The notes under the pieces were generated by a model. It ran no database searches and was not told the DNA's origin. It saw only the letters and a program-made list of their open reading frames with translations. Source: Cristatella mucedo (taxonomy: Eukaryota; Bryozoa; Phylactolaemata; Cristatellidae). From it: DNA of 64,000 nucleotides. This document shows, piece by piece, positions 46,893 to 61,045 of the stretch. The position numbers and the translations under genes were made by a program. How positions within the stretch are numbered: position 1 is the stretch's first letter; the number at the start of each line of letters is the position of its first letter. The stretch lies in assembly GCA_009760855.2 (NCBI GenBank), contig WPIO01000009.1:8819001-8883000 (forward strand). Reading direction: 5' to 3'.

Positions 46893-47524
46893 TTAGTTTA
46901 TTTATTTATGGAGGAAAGGCAAGAATAAGTAAGCAAGCGACAAAGATAACAGCGATCCCAATAATGCCCCGGCATTTTGTTGTTACTCCCGGACAACTCA
47001 GCATCCACTTAAGTGTGCACTGCTGATGCACGACATCCGGCTGTGACCCGAGATAACGCGACGGGTCCGATAAACTCGCGTGACCGCCGTGCACACTGTG
47101 TTGACAAGTGCAAACACGTGACAGCACTCCATAGGCAACGAATCGAAGACGTAAAGTGAAGGTAATTGTTGCAGTGCCGATTCATAGCAGCCATAAGAAC
47201 GACACTTCGGATGGCCATTTTAGCGGACAAGATATTGTCGAGGGGGAGTTGGGAACGTAGACCACAGCGAGCCATTTAGCACCTCCTGCCGGGAGGGATA
47301 GGGGCGGCCATGACGACGAGGAGTTAATCCACCTCCTCCGCATGGCCTCGCTCGACGTTGAGAAGCAGCAGGCAGGTGGTGGCCTGTCCGCTTTGAGGGG
47401 GCAGCGTCAGTGACGTCAGTGGCGGCAGTCGCTGAGCTCGGTTGTGCGCTTTCAACGGCCCGACTTTGAAGGAGCAGGACAGCACCCCGACCAATAGTCA
47501 TAGAGCACGCAGCGCAGCAGCGAC

Positions 47525-47695
47525 GGCGGCAGCAGCTACTAGGTAAGGTCGTTGCTCTTCACGACTCGGCCCCGAGGTCGTGGGTTCGAATCCTGCTGTG
47601 GGCGATCATTTGTTGCCACTGCAAGCGGCGGTGATAGCCTTAAGGCTTTTTCTGCTGCTATACATAAAGAGGCTGTTAAATCAGCTGTTTTTTTT
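47525..47695 (+). mobile_element. SINE-1 copy
   Basis: The head starts at 'ctaggtaaggtcgttgctc'. B box 'gggttcgaatcctgctgtg' near 47582, body and tail complete to 'ggctgttaaatcagct', then a T run. Confidence 0.88.
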
Positions 47696-48284
47696 TAGGG
47701 AGATCCGAGCTTGCCGAAGCAGCTCCTGCTTAAAACGTGCCGTTGAAACAAAAGCGGCAGCAGCCACCACCTCTGACACTAGATACACATGGGGCAACTC
47801 CTATACTTTGAAAGGGCACCGTCATCTTCATCAATGGCAAAAGTCTAGCACCGGAGCCGATGAGACGATGCGTACAAATTCAAGCACGACCACATCACCT
47901 CGGTGCCGCCCGAGCAGTGGGCCGATCAGTGGGCAGCCTCACAGGTTTCAAAGCATCCGCTAAGCAAGAAGCAGTAGCAGCTGCAGTAGCTGCTGATGCA
48001 GCACCAATACTGCTCTTCTAACTCCTCCTCCTCCTCCTCCTCACTATTCCTTCTGGTCTCAAATAATAATGCCTCTGAGCTGGCAGTACAGCCGAGGCTA
48101 AATAAATCACACAATGGAGCCAAGATTGCTCACGTCAGCCGTGTCTCTCCGGCTGCCACTGCCACACTGCAGAGCAGATGCCTGCAAACGACGAACGGTT
48201 TAGCTAATCCTCGGTAGAGGATTTATCGCAGCTATATATGTCCAGATACAAACCTGTCTTCCAGAAATGCTCAGCCGGCTATGT

Positions 48285-48424
48285 CACCACAACTAATTCG
48301 GATTCCAGTGAGATACAGTTTTCCTTTGCAGCAAATGTAAAGCGCCTAGAAAGGGATTGAGTTCTCTGAGGGCGCTTTATCAAGTGCATTATTATATTAT
48401 TATTATTATTATTATTATTATTCT
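48285..48424 (+). mobile_element. LINE-A 3' tail
   Basis: 'gcagcaaatgtaaagcgcc', 'agaaagggattgagttctc' and 'gagggcgctttatcaagtgc' are followed by ATT repeats. Almost identical to 20690-20772. Confidence 0.88.
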
Positions 48425-48783
48425 TATACAGGAGCAAGGCTCTTGTCGTCGGCCAGTTTCTGCCCCTTTGGTAGTGGCCAAGCCGAGTCGACAGCTGGAG
48501 TGGCCAGAAACCCTTGTGCTGCTCTTCGTGACCGAGTAGGCTGCCTGCCTGCTGTGACTCACCCGACGACACGGCTCGACGCCCTCAAGCTGCGACCAGC
48601 CCACACCCCCCCAGCGTTTCCAACGAAGGTAGCAGCACCTCATCGGCTTTGTCAACCTTTTCATCATCAGCCGAACCTGCCAGTCCACGATGGCCTGCCC
48701 TGACGGCTCTCGTGGCCGAAAGGGAGGCAACGAACCAAACAGGAATCCCCAACCGATGGCTGCAATGCACAAAAACAAACGCA

Positions 48784-48790
48784 CACACAA

Positions 48791-48824
<34 letters not shown>

Positions 48825-48830
48825 ACACCC
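48784..48830 (+). repeat. CA microsatellite
   Basis: Interrupted (CA)n in an intron. Confidence 0.95.
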
Positions 48831-49025
48831 TGTACAAACCCTCCTTCTCAGCTGATCGGCAGATGACCACCCGCGGCCACTCACGGGGAGGGGGGATGGG
48901 CAAGGGGGAGGCAGGCAGGCAGACAGCAATGGCGCACACAGGAAAGGCAAGCGACATTGGGCGCATCGGCCAGGCGAGCAGAGCAGCAGAGCGCAGCAGG
49001 TCAGCAGCAGATGCTTCGACCTCAC

Positions 49026-49505
49026 CTTGAGCTCGCTCGTCCTCGAGGCCACACCAAACTCGGCGACGTTGGCCGCTTCCTGCAAGTTGTCGAGGAACTG
49101 GCATTGAAAGTGCACGATCTCCTGGATGTTGCCGAAGAGGTGGATCACCTCCTCGCTCGACAGGAACGTCTCCTCCTTGAGAGGCTCGAGGTAGCGCTCG
49201 ATCAGACAGTTGAGGTCCTTCACGTAGGCTCGCTCAGTGTCGATCAGCTCGACGATCACCTTGCGCAGCCGCTGCGCATCGCTCATCGGCTGCTGCTGCA
49301 GGCCGGCGCCTGACGACGACGCCGTGGCAGCCGAATGCGCGACCGGCGGCGTCGACGTCGTCGTCGTCACCGAGGCGACTGTCGGCGTGAGGGCACCGTC
49401 CACCGCGGAGCTGCTGCCGGCACGGCCAACGATGACGCCGGGCTCAGCGTCGTCCAGAACCCTCTCGTTAGCCATTCGGCAGAGATGTGTCACCTGCTCT
49501 GCACC
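49026..49505 (-). CDS. Still life/TIAM Rac GEF: linker and first DH exon
   Basis: Acceptor cacgttgcag before 49505, donor GTGAGG after 49026. 480 bp, phase 0 at both ends. The first residues 'GAEQVTHLCR' match the 'AEQ-TALCR' segment ahead of the TIAM DH domain. A linker rich in Thr, Ser and Ala with 'VASVTTTTSTPPVAHSA' follows. The DH domain then starts at 'DAQRLRKVIVELIDTERAYV', with 'KDLNCLIERYLEPLKEETFL' (CR1, including the catalytic glutamate of 'TERAYV') and 'LFGNIQEIVHFQCQFLDNLQ'. It ends 'RTSELK' and joins the 44719 exon in frame. Confidence 0.95.
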
Positions 49506-52144
49506 CTGCAACGTGCAGAGCAGAGGCGGCAGAGTGAGAGAGCTGCAGCAACGAGGGGCACACGCTGCCGAGCCGCTGCCTGACTGCTTGACGCGACAAC
49601 AGTGCTGGGTTGGGGCAGCCGGTCTGTCGGTGCTATACCGCTCGCTCGCCGGCCCGACAAGCAGTCGGGGGGGGGAGTGGAGGAGAGGCTGCACACAGGG
49701 AGAGAGCAGGGAGGGATGCAGCATCTAGCCGCAGGGCCCTTCAAGCTGCAGGCCTGCAGCAAAGCTGATCGGACGAACCTGAATGCAAACGCCCTCCGCA
49801 GCTCAAGCCACAACGACCGGCTACGCTGACTGGCCGACAGCGACTGCACGACTGCTCCCAGTGAGCAGCAGACAGCGCCAAGTGCCGGCCTTGCTGCTGC
49901 TGCTGCTGCTGCTGCCTAGAGCTTCCACGATGTGCAGTGCTGGCCATCGGGAAGCAGACGACCAAGTGAGTCACTCGGCTCACTTGTAATACCTGTAGTC
50001 AGCTGCACCCTTCCCACCACAGAGGTGTCAGCTGACCACTCTCAGACTGAGGGGGTGGCTTTCGGAATCGCTAGGCACCTCCTACCTTGCAGCATCTATG
50101 GACAACAATGGCCCAGGTGCAGATAGCCAGCACACCAACTAGTCGGTGGGCACACGTGCACACCTGGGTATGTATGCAAGCAAAGCAAAGATAACACGAC
50201 GAAAGTGTCACCAGCGGTAAATCCTTTGGCCCCGAGCACCTAGAGGCCAAAGGTACCCGAAGCCTACCCCCCCCCACTGTACGTTCAGGTCGTAGGGGAC
50301 GGTCGCCTGGCTTGGTGGCTTCTCCAGGCCGGTGAGAGCCACGGAAGACCAGTGGCCAGTCACCCGAGACCCTAAGCACAGACACAGGCCAATGCAGGCA
50401 GTTACCTGAACCTGTTCTTCGGCTTCGGCATGTATGCAAGGCAGGGAGAAGCATGCAAGTCTCGGGGGGGGGGGGCGTGGAATGTGGGGAAGACTGCTCT
50501 GTGCCGGTTTCCAGCTCAGCCCGGGTCTCGGCTACTGAAAACACGAATCGATCGATAAACGCAATTGAGTCGCTGACGGCCGAGCGATCAAAGTACAAGA
50601 TGGCCACTCGGACAGATCGATTAGCTGCACTCATCGATGACTACGGATGCCACATGGTTCCACACATTTTCACTAGCAGAAGAAGGCTAAAGTGGCTTAC
50701 TACTCACCACAGACCGACTGCTGCCAATGACCGGGAGAGCCCGCTGGCCGGCATATGGAAGATTTCAGCGGTGGGGCACTGAGGTGAGGGACTGTGGGCA
50801 GTGCGAGTATCGGCAGGGGGAGGGGCCACAAGTGCAGGCAGAGGCACTGGAGCAGGGAGGCAGCAGCAGCAGCAGCACGAGGGATGCACGGACAGGAATG
50901 CAGGCGACTTCGGCACGAGCAGCACCGACCTGATCACTGAGCGATCTTCGGTCAATGAGACGCGTGCTCACGAGCAGCGTAATCTCTCTTCCGGGGCTGC
51001 CAGTCTGTGCTGCAGTTCTATCGCCTGGCCGCAACTCGAAACCGCACGGCTGGGCATGACCCGCTTATTGAAGAGGCAAGCAACCTTCTGGGAAGTGACT
51101 CTAAGCAAGTCTGAGCTAACAGCCATAGCTTGACAATAGCAGGAGGCTGGTTACCCACCCGGCGGTCAGGCCGGCGATGGTGGGACAAGCCGGTCAGAGT
51201 GACAGCTCTGCTCTGGCCGGCTTTGAGTGGCAGTAGACGTTTGGAGCAGGTGGAGGAGGAGGAGGAGGAAGAAGAGGAGGTACACACATTATGATGACAA
51301 ACCGCAGGCAGGTGGGGCAGCTAGGCAACCAGCACCAGGCTTAGCTGCAGAAAAAATCCAGACAGGGCTGCAAGGGTTACCGATGGCCCCACCCCACCCC
51401 CGAAGATTGGCAGCAGCTAAAAAAATACGGTGATGAGTGGGTTGGGTGGAGGTTTTACGGTTCGACAGGCCAGGACGATCCGGACTGGCAGCAGGGTGGT
51501 GCACTGGCAACCAGCTGCTTTCAGGCGGACCGTCGAACCGAAACCGCTAACCACAGGCCGCACCGTGCCGTTCGTGCTGGCGATCGACAAGATGATGAAT
51601 GCCGAATCGACGATGCCGAAGCCATCGCTCAAGGAGACCTGGTCACCACGAGCGCTCCTAGGGGCCCGGTCCGTGGGGCCCGTGCTAACCAGCTAGCTCG
51701 GAACGAACCTGCAGCTGCTGGTGGCCTTGGACAGCTGTTCCACTGCTGCCGGAGGGAGCAGCCAGACTCTGCCGCCGTCGCTCACGTCTGGCTGCCGTCT
51801 CGTCACGTCCACCAACATGACTAGCTTGGCCGAGGCAAGCTATTCGGCAGTCGTCGGAGCACCAGCAGCCTCTACCTACCCTGCCACAAGCCGCTGCAAC
51901 CAACAGTCCGGGCGCCGATGAGGTGCCGAGGCTTTTGCGGCTTGCGGCACAGACGACCGGCTCTCTCCTTCCTGCGGTCACTGGCACTGAGGCATCTGAT
52001 CGAAAGCCAATGAGCACTAACTAACCATGCTGCACGTGTGAAAGGGCCAGTTCGGGCATGCAAATTGCCTGAGTGGCCTTCTGTACGCCTGCCTGCCTGC
52101 CTGCCTGCCTGCCTGCCCTTGGTTCAAGGCCCGCGGCATGGTGT

Positions 52145-52230
52145 GAGGCAGGGAGGGAAGTAGAGAGAGAGATGGAGAGAGAGAGAGAGAGGAAAGAGAT
52201 GAGAGAGTGAGGGAGAGAGAGAGAGAAAAG
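52145..52230 (+). repeat. GA-rich repeat
   Basis: Interrupted (GA)n. Confidence 0.9.
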
Positions 52231-54334
52231 CCAAGGGCCCTCGACTTGCATCAGCTCAGATAATTGGCCTTCGCGAGGCCTTCGATGAACCATCAGACTG
52301 GTCACATGATGCGGAAACATAAGTGGATGTGCGTTAGGTGGGGAGGGGAGGTTGGTAGCTGGAGCCTAAGAAAACACCACCTCAAGACTGTCAGAAAAGA
52401 CTAAGAAAACATCATTATCTTCTCCAGTAGCCACTTAGGCTTCCCATCGTCTGTAGCAACTAGCTTCCATTAACGTCTCGTAAAGCTGCTAACAAGCAAC
52501 GCTGCGTTGCTCCACGGATCACCTAATGGACCTGGTATCACTATAGGTCAGCCACAGATCTTATTCCACCGGAAGGGGGCTGGGATGGGATGATCGTACG
52601 GTACGTTGACCTCACTACACACGGAAAGGCCTCACAGAGTTGCCACGTTCCTGCAAGGTTACGGATACACTTCGAGCGTCCTGCCAAACTTCACCGATTC
52701 TACGGCAAATAGCAAAAAAGGTTTCAAAAATGAAGCGCCAGCAAGCAGAGTCTAGCTGTGCCGCCACAAGTGCTCGAACGTACAGTAAATCTCTACCCTG
52801 ATAGCACCTTGCTAAGGGAGACAAGCGCTGATAAGTGCAGTGGTGTGCCTATAAAATAGACAAGGCAACTTCAAACGCCCAGCGGGAAGCGGTGGGCATC
52901 CTGAACGCTCTGCTCGGACAAACGGCCGTCGCATCAATAGTCTGCTCAGCCAACCCTCCGGGGACGAGCATGTGCTCGAGGTAGATGGGCGTGACAGAGA
53001 CAGACAGACAGGCTTCGCGTGCAAAGAGTAAGTTCAGGCATCGAAACTCGTGCACGAGCATCGAAAGAAAAAGCAAGCAAGAACCGGATGCTGCTGGCGT
53101 TTGACTCTTGTTTTTCACACATCCGCGACGCCGCCATGTCAAGCACGCGCAGCACAGCTACGCGTGCAAGCAGTAGCCGGAACGAGTTCCGGCTCGAGGG
53201 AGCTGCTGCTGCTGCCACCTACGCCACTGACTCTTGGCCGGGGCCAGCCCTTCATTGCCGTCCGACTACTGGCTGAATTGCAAATGGTCGCATACCGGAC
53301 TGTCAAAATAAAGCCTGGCAGCTCTTAGGGGCCTTAGGCAGCCGAAGCTTTGGCAGCAATAACCGGCTCCGTGCGATCACTGTTTACAAAGCCAGCAGAT
53401 GTCTTTCGAGGCTGTGTCGGCTCGAACGGACAGGAAGCACGGCGAATGCTAGCCATGTGGAGGCTTTGGCAGGGCACGGTCGGCAGCAGCACTGCTGGCG
53501 AGGGAGAGAAGTAGCGCTCGTGCTTTTGTAGCAGCAGCGAATGCAGGGCTGGCCTGACGGACGGCAAAGGTGAACGCAATGGAAGCGCAGAGCTTGACAC
53601 TTCGAGAAGGAAGAGTCGAGAGATTAGCAGAGATTACCAGCCTCAGCAGCTACGGCTGCCGAAAAAAGCACGCATTACGGAGTGGAGGACGACATGCAGT
53701 CTATCAATGCTGGCTCTATTTTAATGGTGAACCGGGTGCTTCAGCTTCGGGTATACGGTGGGTGTGTACCACAACTGCCACACTTGACATGGAATACGAT
53801 AGTAAATTGTGTAGAAAACATAACAGAGAAAAGACGAGAAAGACGAAGGGAGAATCGGACAAATGGTGGCCTGAGCTCAATCCTATGTGTCGTGCAGACC
53901 GTCAAGCGACGACTAGAGCGAAATGCAGGTTGCGTTACTGGTGCAAAAGGCAGCGTGCTACGTTGTTACAAATAAAAAGCGGCAATGCCTCCACGCTAGT
54001 AGATCATGCCAGCCGACAGGAGCTGTCTTGACCCCTCGAAGCATGCCCAAGAGCCACTCTACTCAACCAATGTGCCCATTACAGGGGGGGGGGCACGTGC
54101 AGTCATGTCCACACAGCCCAGCTACTAGGCAGGCATGCAATAGCAGCCATCTACAGCATCTCATCGGTCAAAGAGGTCAATGACAGCAAGTAGCACGAAC
54201 AAACAGCCCATGGCCATTGATCCTTGGTAGGCTGCAGCTGCTCAAGTAAACCAATAAAGACTGCACCCTACAGTGCTACAGGCTGCGCGCACACATGTGC
54301 GATTACGGTGCAAGCACACACACAAACACAGCCG

Positions 54335-54570
54335 CATAATAATATAATAATAATAATTCACTTGATAAAGCGCCCTCAGAGAACTTAATCTCTCTCTAGG
54401 CGCTTTACATTTGCTGTAAAGTGAAATGCAATTGAATGGTAAGTAAAATCATGCTTGAAAAAACAAACGAAATGAATAATATGGTTAGGGGTGACATGCA
54501 CAGGGTCAGCATGCAAATGTGGTTAGTGGCAGCATGCACAGTGTCAGCACGCATAGGCATACTGCACATG
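54335..54570 (-). mobile_element. LINE-A 3' UTR and tail
   Basis: Reversed (ATT)n tail, hairpin 'agcgccctcagagaacttaa' to 'aggcgctttac', then the 3' UTR. It matches 20540-20772 closely, so it is a recent copy truncated before the coding region. Confidence 0.92.
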
Positions 54571-55019
54571 AGTCCAGATATTTCTTGAAATAGTCATTTC
54601 ATTCAAAGAACCGCAGCAACATTCTAGACAACCTGAAATTTGGTCGGTCAGATCAGGTCAGACTGGGCTCACGACAGCATGAATAAAGCAGGCATGGGCT
54701 TTGTATGAATATTCTAGAACCGACGAAACCGGCAGGAGCCAGCAGGCAAAGAAGCTGCTGCAGGTCGTATCGATCATATATGATCGGTCGTACGAGGCAC
54801 TGCCAGCCATCCGAGCCTAGCAAATGGTGCCTCGGGCAAATGCCGATTGCCAGCAACCACCATGGTATCAGGGTGACCAATAGATCAAGACAGAATTCTC
54901 GCTAAGGAGAGGATTGAGTCAGCTGGTGTTCAGTCACTTTATACAAGACATTGCCCAGTCGACTCTGGGCCTGCCGTCTGCGGCTGTGCTGAAGAAAAGA
55001 TCGAAGCCGCAAATGGAAG

Positions 55020-55185
55020 ATAGAGAGTGACAGAGATAGAGAGAGAGAGAGAGAGAGAAGGGGAGAGAGCGAGAGAGAATGAGAAGGGGAGAGAGCGAAC
55101 GAGTGAGAGAGACAGAAAGAGAGAGAGGTAGAGACAGCAGACAGACAGAGACAGGGAGAGAAAGAGAGAGACACAGAGAGAGCTG
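55020..55185 (+). repeat. GA-rich microsatellite
   Basis: Interrupted GAGA and GACAGA repeat. Confidence 0.95.
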
Positions 55186-55689
55186 AGGGGGCTATATGTC
55201 CGCGATTACACAAAATAAAGCTCCAGGTCGTTTGATGACGTATACGGCAAAATGTATCCAACCGAAATCAGAATACTGTATAGGCTCGTTTGAAACAAAC
55301 AGAGTTGAACTCACATTTCAAATTTCCCTCCAACATATGAAGTATTTGCCGAGTTATGGAGTTTACAAGGCACCAACCAACCTTGGACATGAAGCTGTAT
55401 AAAAGCCACAAGAAAGCACCTCAACAAGCTTCAAGCATGTATCTCGATCTACCAAGGTTCGACAAGTTGGGATACAAGTCGCATGCGGTGCAGAGATCGG
55501 TAAACAATTTACTTGTAGATTTGTTGCTTTCGGTTTACATTCGGGCTACACCTGGTTTGCATAACCATTTTTTCATTCATGTGGAAGTCGTCAGAACTTT
55601 CGATCCCAGCTCTAACATATTTGTCTTTCGAAAGGTACTCAAAACACACATTCGATTGTCGGACAAATTTTATAAGTACTCTTCCTGAC

Positions 55690-55915
55690 AGTGCCCGTTA
55701 AGCTTCTTTTAAAAATGTAGTTGTGTCAGGGAACGTTGCGATGTGCATCGGCAGTGAGTTTTGGGCTATGGGAGCATAGGAACTAAAGGCTCGGTCTCCA
55801 ACGGTTTTGAGGTTTGTACGAGGTACGGCCAAACGATTCGAGTCAGAATAGCGCGTTGTCAGATTATTTGCTTGGTGGGCTAGTGGTCACACAAAGGCTT
55901 TGAGACCAGGGTGAC
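55690..55915 (-). mobile_element. LINE-A coding fragment
   Basis: The reversed segment includes 'ggagcataggaactaaagg' and 'tttgaggtttgtacgaggta', which encode the 'SYAPKAWNSLP' and 'PRTNLKS' parts of the C-terminus. No tail. Confidence 0.78.
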
Positions 55916-56879
55916 GAGCACTCGATGCTGCTCGATGCAGCAGGGAGTGCAGCAGTAGCACCCGACAGCAGCAGCAGGAAGCCGCGTGAGAGAATGCCCC
56001 AGAGCTCACGAGCCAGCTCCTCGGCCAGTAGACAGTTAATGGGTAGGCAGCCAGGTCGGCCAGGGCCGATGGCCAGGCCGACCATCTTTTTTCGGGTCGT
56101 CCAGGCAAGTCAGCTGCCAGGGTCTTGACAGCCATCATATCTTAGCATAATTTGATGAGCCATTCGGCAAGCAAATAACCAGTCAAGATGGGAATCTGAG
56201 TCTGAAAACACATCCACCTGTTACCACTGCTGTCACTCCCTACTGCATCAAAAAACCTGCAGGCTTACCGAAGGATCGGGTTGCCATTGAGACGAGGCAC
56301 ACAATACTCCAGTCTTTAATGCATAGAAATTGGGATGCCGGTCTTGACTCCATTTTGGCTTTTTGGCTATTTTGGCTTAGCTCATACCATCACAAGGGTA
56401 GGAAGGGCGCAAGGTAAACACAAGCCCCCTACAGCACAGCTGCTAGCAGACTCACCTGGAGAAGTTCCTTTATCCTGTGGTCAGGAACGACTGAGGGCTG
56501 CTGCTGCTTGTGCAGTGGCACGACGGGGCTTCCTGTTGCAAGTTCGTCACAGCCAGATGCACTCACCTCGGGTTGAACTGCAAGCAGAAACCAACGTATA
56601 TGCAAAAAGCCTAGGGTAAGACAGAAGAAAAACGTTGTGCAAAAGCCGACGGCAGACACAGACTAGCCTTTTTCACCTACCTAACGGATGAGATTTGTTA
56701 CAAATTGGGGGCTTCGGCACTTTACGGATTAGCAAAGGAATGCTTTCCAGCCCATTCGCAAGAAGCATAAATCACAAGACCAACCTCTCATGTTTGCTTT
56801 AAGCATTTTATAGCTCGTTAAAGCTGTGTGACCAGCCATGCATTTCAACACTCTGCCGAAAGACAGCTGCCTCTCCCTC

Positions 56880-57165
<286 letters not shown>

Positions 57166-58849
57166 TACATCCACTGTCTAGGTGGATGCAAATCTGGGTT
57201 TAGGTGGTCCTGGCAAAAGCACTCAGCTGTAATAGACTGGCAAGCCCTAGTCAATAACAAGCCTGTGGTTCCCGTTATATTGCCTGTGGTATCCATTAAA
57301 GACAGGTCGGACTATGTCGTGATATGAGCATAGATAAGAGTTGCTGGCAATCGTCTGCTGTTGGCCAAGTGCTAGCACAAACTCCTTGCCTCAAAAGAAC
57401 CTGAGAAATAGTTTGACCGCGCCAGGCTTGCAACCTAACATTACGACTGAAGACGTCACTACCTTTGCTCAGAAGGCCAAGTGGGTAGGCAGCACAGCGT
57501 TAGGTAAGCCAAAAGCACAGCAACAAGTCCGAGGCAAGTAAGCAGCTATTTTCTGCTAGTTCCGGCAAAATGCCGTGCATAACCTCGTACCTTGGATTGC
57601 ATTTGCTCACCTCGCCGGCAGCGGCCATTAAGCAGTTCTGGCATGCCTCCTCCTGCCACTTCCCACGGAAGGGCAACTGATCAGGGCAAGCCACCTTGCC
57701 GGGTATTGCTCTTGGAGGTTGCGATTGCTACACCCCAGCTGCTTTCTATTCGATCGCAGTAGAAGCAGCTGCAGGCCGAACAACGCTAAGAGCTATAAAC
57801 TGGTGCTGGCACGAGGGCTAGCCAATAAACCGCAGGCTACCAGGAAGTGGCCGTAGACCACATGGAGCCGTACTGACTGGCCTCAGTCGGCTCTGTCAAC
57901 CACGAAGTCGGCACTCACGATCAGTGCAGTACTGCTAGCCGATCCATTTACTGCAGAGTAGAGGGACTTTGGTCGACCAAATCATAGAAGAGAAACGAAA
58001 CCGGCAGGCACCTTCCTTTGAGAGTGATGGGTACATGCAGGCCCTACCGCATAGCCTCTGTGCAATTTCATCGAGAAATCGATCCAGACAGGAGCAATGT
58101 CCAAGAGCACAGCGAGGGTACATGCACAGCATTAAGGTGCTCAGTATAGCAGCATAAACTGCTTCCCTTTCACGACTATGAACCAAGTACCGTGTGCCAA
58201 GGGTCTTGATGGACGAATTAAGCGCATCGTCGTCTTCGGCACCATCGGCTCTTTCTTTTCTCTTCTCTGACAGTTGGCAGACTTAAAGTCGGTGGACCCA
58301 TCCCTTTGCAGATTAAAAGTCGGTGGACCCGGCCCTAGCGTAGGCAGCCTGACGAAGGTCTAGGATCTCACTGCAGCAGGTTCTTGCCGATCGCACCGAT
58401 GCATTGTGCTTTGCCTAGGTGCACAGCGACTTCACAAGCGATAGCAGTGCGATCTACTCAATAAGCTGAACGCATGGTGAGAAAAACGAAGCTTTATCAT
58501 AAAAAATGACAGCCAGCAATAGTGGTAAGAATCTTTTGCAAAAAAGGGTCACTAGGAACCAAAATAAAAACTAAAGCAAAAACGAGCAACAGAGAAACAG
58601 AGAATGGGAGGCAGGCTGCGGTTAATGACGATCGAGTAACTTAAAAGCTTGCTAACTAAACCTTGTTCAGACTAGCAAGCAACATGATAAAACACCAGAC
58701 TGACGATGGATGTGTCTATGTTGAAGGAAGCAGCCAATAATGAGGATGAATATGGCTACGTTAAAGGGATGTGAACAGCTGACGAAAGATGCTTTTGCTC
58801 GGCCGGTCTCGCATAGCGAAATAAACTGACACGATCCACTAGATTTTGA

Positions 58850-59065
58850 TCAGGAATTGTCTACTCACTACCTCAACTGATTTCCTGACTCTGCTATGCT
58901 TACCACTTTCTCTTTGTTGCGTGAGACGAAGTCTGTTGGCTACCGAATGTGTACCGAAAGCCGCTTAAGCAGTGAGTGCACAATACAAAACTCTCCTGCA
59001 TAACACTCACACAGTCTTTGTGGCATTGTTGAGATACAGCAGGAGATACATTAAATTACGATCCA
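58850..59065 (+). mobile_element. LINE-B 3' UTR
   Basis: 'ctactcactacctcaactg' to 'gctatgctta' and 'gagatacagcaggagataca' match 34540-34740. 5'-truncated in the last coding codons. Confidence 0.82.
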
Positions 59066-59499
59066 AGCAATGGCCGCCTGGCTTTGGGACTTTTTTGCTG
59101 TGCTACTTTCCAGGCCACCCTGAAGAAGATAGTTGCAATGCACAGGCTAACGGGAAGCAAAACCATGTTCCTGCTCACGGCACAAGCTCTGCCTCACAGT
59201 GACATGAGGCTGCGGCTACTGCATGAAGCTTCAACGCTCGTGGAAGGGTAAAGGTTGACCTTAGCTTGAAAACTTGACAGGCAGCTTTCGGTATTCGGTC
59301 AAGGCGGTTCCTTTCCAGCATAAGAAATGAGCCAGGGCAGAGATCACGTTCTCGCAAGATGCCTTTTTGTTGTCACCATTTGTATGTACACTCAAGTCGC
59401 AAAAGAAATTGCAGTATGGCTGCAGCTGCTGTGGCTGTAAATTCGATGGGATAATCACAGGGTTTTCTGTGAAGCCAGACACACTGAAGTTATACAAAG

Positions 59500-59659
59500 C
59501 ATGTGAAAATATTTAGCGAAAGCCTAAAAGACAAAGAACAAGAGTCTGCTGCTGGTGTGTGGGCGTTTAGTGTGATGGGCATGTGAAAATATTTAGCGAA
59601 AGCCTAAAAGACAAAGAACAAGAGTCTGCTGCTGGTGTGTGGGCGTTTAGTGTGATGGG
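59500..59659. repeat. 80-bp perfect tandem duplication
   Basis: 59500-59579 and 59580-59659 are identical base for base. Confidence 0.97.
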
Positions 59660-60111
59660 GTCATGCCACGATTCTTATCGACCGCCCTTGTCTGGCCAGA
59701 CAATTGGCCAGAGGCTTCTGCATTGTCTGTTGCAGTACATTCTACTGAGCCTGAGTTTTACTGAAAAGGTCGGCTACTGGTGTAGGCCAAACACCACACC
59801 TCAACCACCTGTTGCTTTTGCTCCCTAGTCGTTCTATGGGGTTCAAATTAGGTAAGTAGCAGAGCCACTGCATCAGAACTAAACACGAATTCGATAAAAA
59901 GTACTGTACTGAATCACAGACAATGCAGAAGCTTGTGACCTCTATGCCTGGCCAGACAATGGAGATCATAAAGAATCGTGGTGGAACGACATCACACTAA
60001 GCGAATACATACTAGCAGCATATAAGTTTGTTTTTGGGCTGTCGTTAAATATTTTCGAAGGCTTCACATAACGTTAACATGCCTGGCATCACAGAAAACC
60101 CTCTTGATCTA

Positions 60112-60325
60112 GGGCCGTGATACCTCAGGAGGTATCAGTAAGGCGCTCGCTCTTCACGGCCGAGGTCATGGGTTCCAATCCTTCAGGTTGGGCGATCCTT
60201 TATTGCCAACTGCAAGTAATAGCCGATGGGGCTCTTCTGCCGCTATACAAATGAGGCTGCTAAATCAGCTAAGATTTTTCTATCCGTTGCTATATAAATG
60301 AGGCTGTTAAATCAATTAGCATTTA
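60112..60325 (+). mobile_element. SINE-1 copy with duplicated tail
   Basis: Head from 'agggccgtgatacctcagg', B box near 60168, body and tail to 'gctaaatcagctaagattt'. At 60285-60325 the last part of the tail appears again ('gctatataaatgaggctg' then 'ttaaatcaattagcattt'). Confidence 0.83.
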
Positions 60326-60677
60326 ACCTTTCATAGCAGCTGCTGACTACAGGTCAGGTTCACACTCAAGCAAGACTGTAGAGAGACACTAGCCCTCGGT
60401 AGGAGAGGACGAAGTGTTGGGCAAGGACTAATGGACGAGATCGAACACGCCCGAGCAAACGCTGGGGCAAGCTTGCTCGATCACTAGCGAGACGTAGCAC
60501 ATCTCAAGTGCACCACCGGAGGCACCAAGCGCCCAATAGGGTTGGTTGCAGGAAAGCCACGCAAATTACAGTCATTCCGATCAGTCAGGCTATTTACATA
60601 CCGATCACTCGAGGCAAGCGATCGTCTGATAAAGAAGAAAGACTCCTAGACTCGATATCTGCAACACACATCACCGT

Positions 60678-61045
<368 letters not shown>

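Larger units (their letters stand above)
44720..49025 (-). other. sif intron with three SINE-1 copies and a LINE-A tail
   Basis: 4.3 kb. It carries SINE-1 at 46535, 46718 and 47525, a LINE-A tail at 48285 and a CA repeat at 48784. All these elements are antisense to the gene. No other exon was recognised. Confidence 0.8.
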
